Source: Pseudomonadota bacterium | Lineage (GTDB): Bacteria; Pseudomonadota; Alphaproteobacteria; Sphingomonadales; Sphingomonadaceae | DNA length: 6,776 bases | NCBI GenBank assembly: GCA_023386135.1 | Contig: JAEWKG010000196.1 | Coordinates: 1 to 6,776, forward strand | Direction of reading: 5' to 3' | Shown: positions 4,997 to 6,776 of the stretch, in pieces | How the letters are laid out: each line of letters starts with the position of its first letter | Numbering within the stretch: the stretch's first letter is position 1 | Translations under genes and position numbers: made by a program | Notes under the pieces: model-generated | What the model saw: only the letters and a program-made list of their open reading frames with translations | Told to the model about the DNA's origin: nothing | Database searches by the model: none

Positions 4997-6175
4997 ATGC
5001 TCGAACGCCTCGCCCCCGCCGCCCCCGATGCGCTGCTCGCGCTGATCAAGCTCCACCAGGCCGATCCGCGCGCCGACAAAATTGACCTCGGCGTCGGAGT
5101 CTATCGCACCGGACAGGGCGACACCCCCGTGTTCGGCGCGATCAAGGAAGCCGAGCGGCGGCTGGTCGAGGGGCAGGATTCCAAGGCCTATCTCGGTCCC
5201 GAGGGCGACATGGGCTTCGTCGAGGCGCTGATGCCCTACGTGTTCGGCAAGGACGATCCCTCGCTCGGCGGGCGGGTGCAGGGCATTCAGACTCCGGGGG
5301 GCACCGGCGCCGTGCGCATGGCGGTCGCGCTGGCGAAGGCGGCCGGAGTCACCCGCATTCACCTCGGCGTCCCGAGCTGGCCGAACCATGCGCAGATCCT
5401 CGCCGACCTGCCGCTCGAAATGGCGGCCTTCGATCACGACTGCGACGATGGCACCGCCAATATCGACGCCGTGCTGCAAGTGATCCGCGATGCGCGCGAA
5501 GGCGACGCTGTGCTGCTCCACGGCTGCTGCCACAATCCGACCGGGATCGACTACACGCCCGAGCAGTGGTCGGCGATCGCGCAGGCGTTTGCCGCCAGCA
5601 GGGCGCTGCCGATCATCGATATCGCTTACCAGGGCCTCGGCGACGGAATGGAGGAGGACGCGCATGGCCTGCGCACAGTGCTCGCCGCGGTGCCGGAGGC
5701 GCTGGTCGCCTACAGCTGCGACAAGAACTTCGGCCTTTACCGTGATCGCGTCGGCGCATTCTATGTCGTCGCGCAGGATGGCAGCCAGCTGCCTGCCATC
5801 ATGTCCAATGCCGCCGCTCTCGCCCGCGCGAACTGGTCGATGCCGCCCGATCACGGCGCCGCGGCCGTCCGGCTGGTGCTGGAGGACGCGGCCCTGACCG
5901 CGCAGTGGCTCGATGAGTTGGACACCATGCGCACCCGCATGCGCCAGGTGCGCGAGCGGCTTGCGGCGGCCGGGCAGGTCGGCAGCCTCGACCTGACGCC
6001 GCTCGCCACCCAGAACGGGCTGTTCTCGATGCTGGCGCTGGACAAGGACCAGATCGCCGCGCTGCGCGCCGACCACGGGATTTACATGGCCGGCTCGGGC
6101 CGGATCAACGTCGCCGGGCTGACCCAGGGCAACATCGACAAGTTCATTGGCGCGCTCGCCGAGGTGACGGGCTGA
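4997..6175 (+). CDS. Class I aspartate/aromatic amino-acid aminotransferase (PLP-dependent), 392 aa
   Basis: This cytoplasmic PLP enzyme exchanges amino groups between an aspartate or aromatic amino acid and a 2-oxo acid, usually glutamate/2-oxoglutarate. It belongs to the TyrB/AspC-like class I group. Expected residues are visible: KAYLGPEG with Y65, GGTGA (101-105) for phosphate binding, W128 in SWPNH, N180 in CHNPTG, D208 and Y211 in IDIAYQG, the PLP lysine K243 in SCDKNFGLYRDRVG with R251, R277 in RANWSMPPDHG (dicarboxylate arginine of the partner subunit), and R369 in GSGRIN (alpha-carboxylate arginine). Having both arginines fits aspartate or glutamate as substrate; aromatic use is common in the family. 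The length is normal. The start ATG 4997 is chosen because the alignment begins with LAPAAPDALLALI; an upstream in-frame TTG at 4961 falls inside the terminator. There is no good ribosome binding site. The acetyltransferase gene begins one base after the stop. Exact substrate is not decided. Confidence 0.95.
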   Translation: MLERLAPAAPDALLALIKLHQADPRADKIDLGVGVYRTGQGDTPVFGAIKEAERRLVEGQDSKAYLGPEGDMGFVEALMPYVFGKDDPSLGGRVQGIQTPGGTGAVRMAVALAKAAGVTRIHLGVPSWPNHAQILADLPLEMAAFDHDCDDGTANIDAVLQVIRDAREGDAVLLHGCCHNPTGIDYTPEQWSAIAQAFAASRALPIIDIAYQGLGDGMEEDAHGLRTVLAAVPEALVAYSCDKNFGLYRDRVGAFYVVAQDGSQLPAIMSNAAALARANWSMPPDHGAAAVRLVLEDAALTAQWLDELDTMRTRMRQVRERLAAAGQVGSLDLTPLATQNGLFSMLALDKDQIAALRADHGIYMAGSGRINVAGLTQGNIDKFIGALAEVTG

Positions 6176-6176
6176 G

Positions 6177-6716
6177 ATGAACCGGCAGCCGACCCTCGAA
6201 GGCGAGCGGCTGCTGCTCCGTCCGCTGCGCACGGACGATTGGGAGGCGCTGTTCGCGGCCGCTTCCGACCCGCTGATCTGGGAGGTTCATCCCGCAAACG
6301 ACCGCTGGCAGGAGCCGGTGTTCCGCACGTTTTTCGACGACGCGCTGGCGAACGGCGGCGCGCTGGCGGTGATCGACAAGGCGAGCGGTGCGATCGTCGG
6401 CTCCTCGCGCTTCCAGAATCACGATCCGGCGGACGGCGGGTCGGTCGAGATCGGCTGGACCTTCCTCGCGCGCTCGCACTGGGGCGGCAGCTACAATGCG
6501 GAAATGAAGCGGTTGATGCTCACGCACGCATTGCGCGAAGTGGAGCGCGCGGTGTTCCGCGTAGGCGAGACCAACCTGCGGTCGCGCGGGGCGATGGAGA
6601 ACATCGGCGGGCGGCTGACCGACCGGATCGACATCACCGTGCTCCCCTCGGGCCCGGCGCGGCATGTCGTCTACGAGATCGATCGCGCCAGCTTCGCTTC
6701 CGGCCCGCTCGCCTGA
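6177..6716 (+). CDS. GNAT family N-acetyltransferase, RimJ/RimL-like, 179 aa
   Basis: This is an acetyl-CoA-dependent acetyltransferase of the Acetyltransf_3 (RimJ/RimL) type, probably cytoplasmic, with no signal peptide. The N-terminus TLEGERLLLRPLRTDDWEAL is the standard opening of the group. Central strands include ALAVIDKASGAIVGSSRFQ (about 62-80) and VEIGWTFL (90-97). The acetyl-CoA motif region is RSHWGGSYNAEMKRLMLTHA (about 99-118), in a W-G-G-x-Y-N form rather than textbook Q/R-x-x-G-x-G/A, as in some relatives that carry an Asn there. ETNLRSRGAMENIGG (131-145) matches the usual N-x-x-S-x-x-x-x-E/K-x-x-G segment. RHVVYEI (162-168) is the usual closing strand. The substrate, whether a protein N-terminus or a small amine, cannot be told. 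It starts one base after the aminotransferase stop, so the two are likely co-transcribed, with no proof that they share a pathway. A terminator follows directly. Confidence 0.92.
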   Translation: MNRQPTLEGERLLLRPLRTDDWEALFAAASDPLIWEVHPANDRWQEPVFRTFFDDALANGGALAVIDKASGAIVGSSRFQNHDPADGGSVEIGWTFLARSHWGGSYNAEMKRLMLTHALREVERAVFRVGETNLRSRGAMENIGGRLTDRIDITVLPSGPARHVVYEIDRASFASGPLA

Positions 6717-6729
6717 CGGCAAAGAAAAA

Positions 6730-6755
6730 GGCGGGCCGCATCGCTGCGGCCCGCC
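6730..6755. terminator. Bidirectional hairpin terminator at the right edge
   Basis: GGCGGGCCGCA (6730-6740) pairs perfectly with TGCGGCCCGCC (6745-6755) around the loop TCGC, 14 bases after the acetyltransferase stop. On the plus strand the following tract is weak (CCGTCGTTTC). On the minus strand the hairpin is followed by CTTTTTCTTT, so it also fits a gene coming the other way from outside the window. Confidence 0.85.
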
Positions 6756-6776
6756 CCGTCGTTTCAAAACAGAGCG

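Noticed and set aside
4982..6232. Long minus-strand open frame (416 codons) opposite the aminotransferase
   Set aside because: It is an antisense shadow caused by high GC at third positions; it has no recognisable domain, while the plus strand holds a complete enzyme with all catalytic residues.
1..6776. CRISPR array, insertion sequence or toxin-antitoxin pair
   Set aside because: No regularly spaced repeats, transposase motifs or paired small genes with family features were found.

Overview
The window is GC-rich (about 65-70% in genes, by eye) and looks like an alphaproteobacterium, most likely a sphingomonad. The signs are a DUF1134/EipA-type periplasmic protein (an alphaproteobacterial family), a FecI/FecR/TonB-receptor cassette of the kind common in Sphingomonadales, and clustered GANTC (CcrM methylation) sites. 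The taxonomic call is inference from gene content and composition.

Left half (1-3305), all on the minus strand: a compact cell-surface signalling cassette, read in the order ECF sigma factor (3305-2679), FecR-like anti-sigma regulator (2682-1756), and STN-domain TonB-dependent receptor (about 1841 to beyond base 1, 3' end cut by the window). Sigma and FecR overlap by 4 bases (ATGA). FecR and receptor overlap by about 86 bases, so the three genes look like one transcription unit. The receptor should sense a ligand outside the outer membrane and signal through its periplasmic STN domain to the C-terminal part of FecR, which controls the sigma factor. The ligand cannot be read from the sequence.

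Middle (3306-4092): about 500 bases without a convincing gene, of which 3541-3780 has lower GC (about 54% by hand count) and several short inverted repeats. Next comes a complete tRNA-Ser(GCU) on the minus strand with its own sigma70-like promoter. The 199-base region between the tRNA and the divergent DUF1134 gene holds a striking cluster of five GANTC sites and nested inverted repeats.

Right half (4093-6776), plus strand: a DUF1134/EipA-family envelope protein with a signal peptide and a strong intrinsic terminator. It is followed by a two-gene unit of a class I aspartate/aromatic aminotransferase and a RimJ/RimL-type GNAT acetyltransferase, separated by one base. The window closes with a hairpin terminator that has a T-tract on the minus-strand side, suggesting a convergent gene just outside.

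I see no CRISPR array, insertion sequence, integrase or phage gene. Nothing here is clearly a novel system. The most interesting points are the overlapping three-gene signalling cassette with unknown ligand, the GANTC cluster before the envelope gene, and the odd repeat-rich segment beside the tRNA 3' end.
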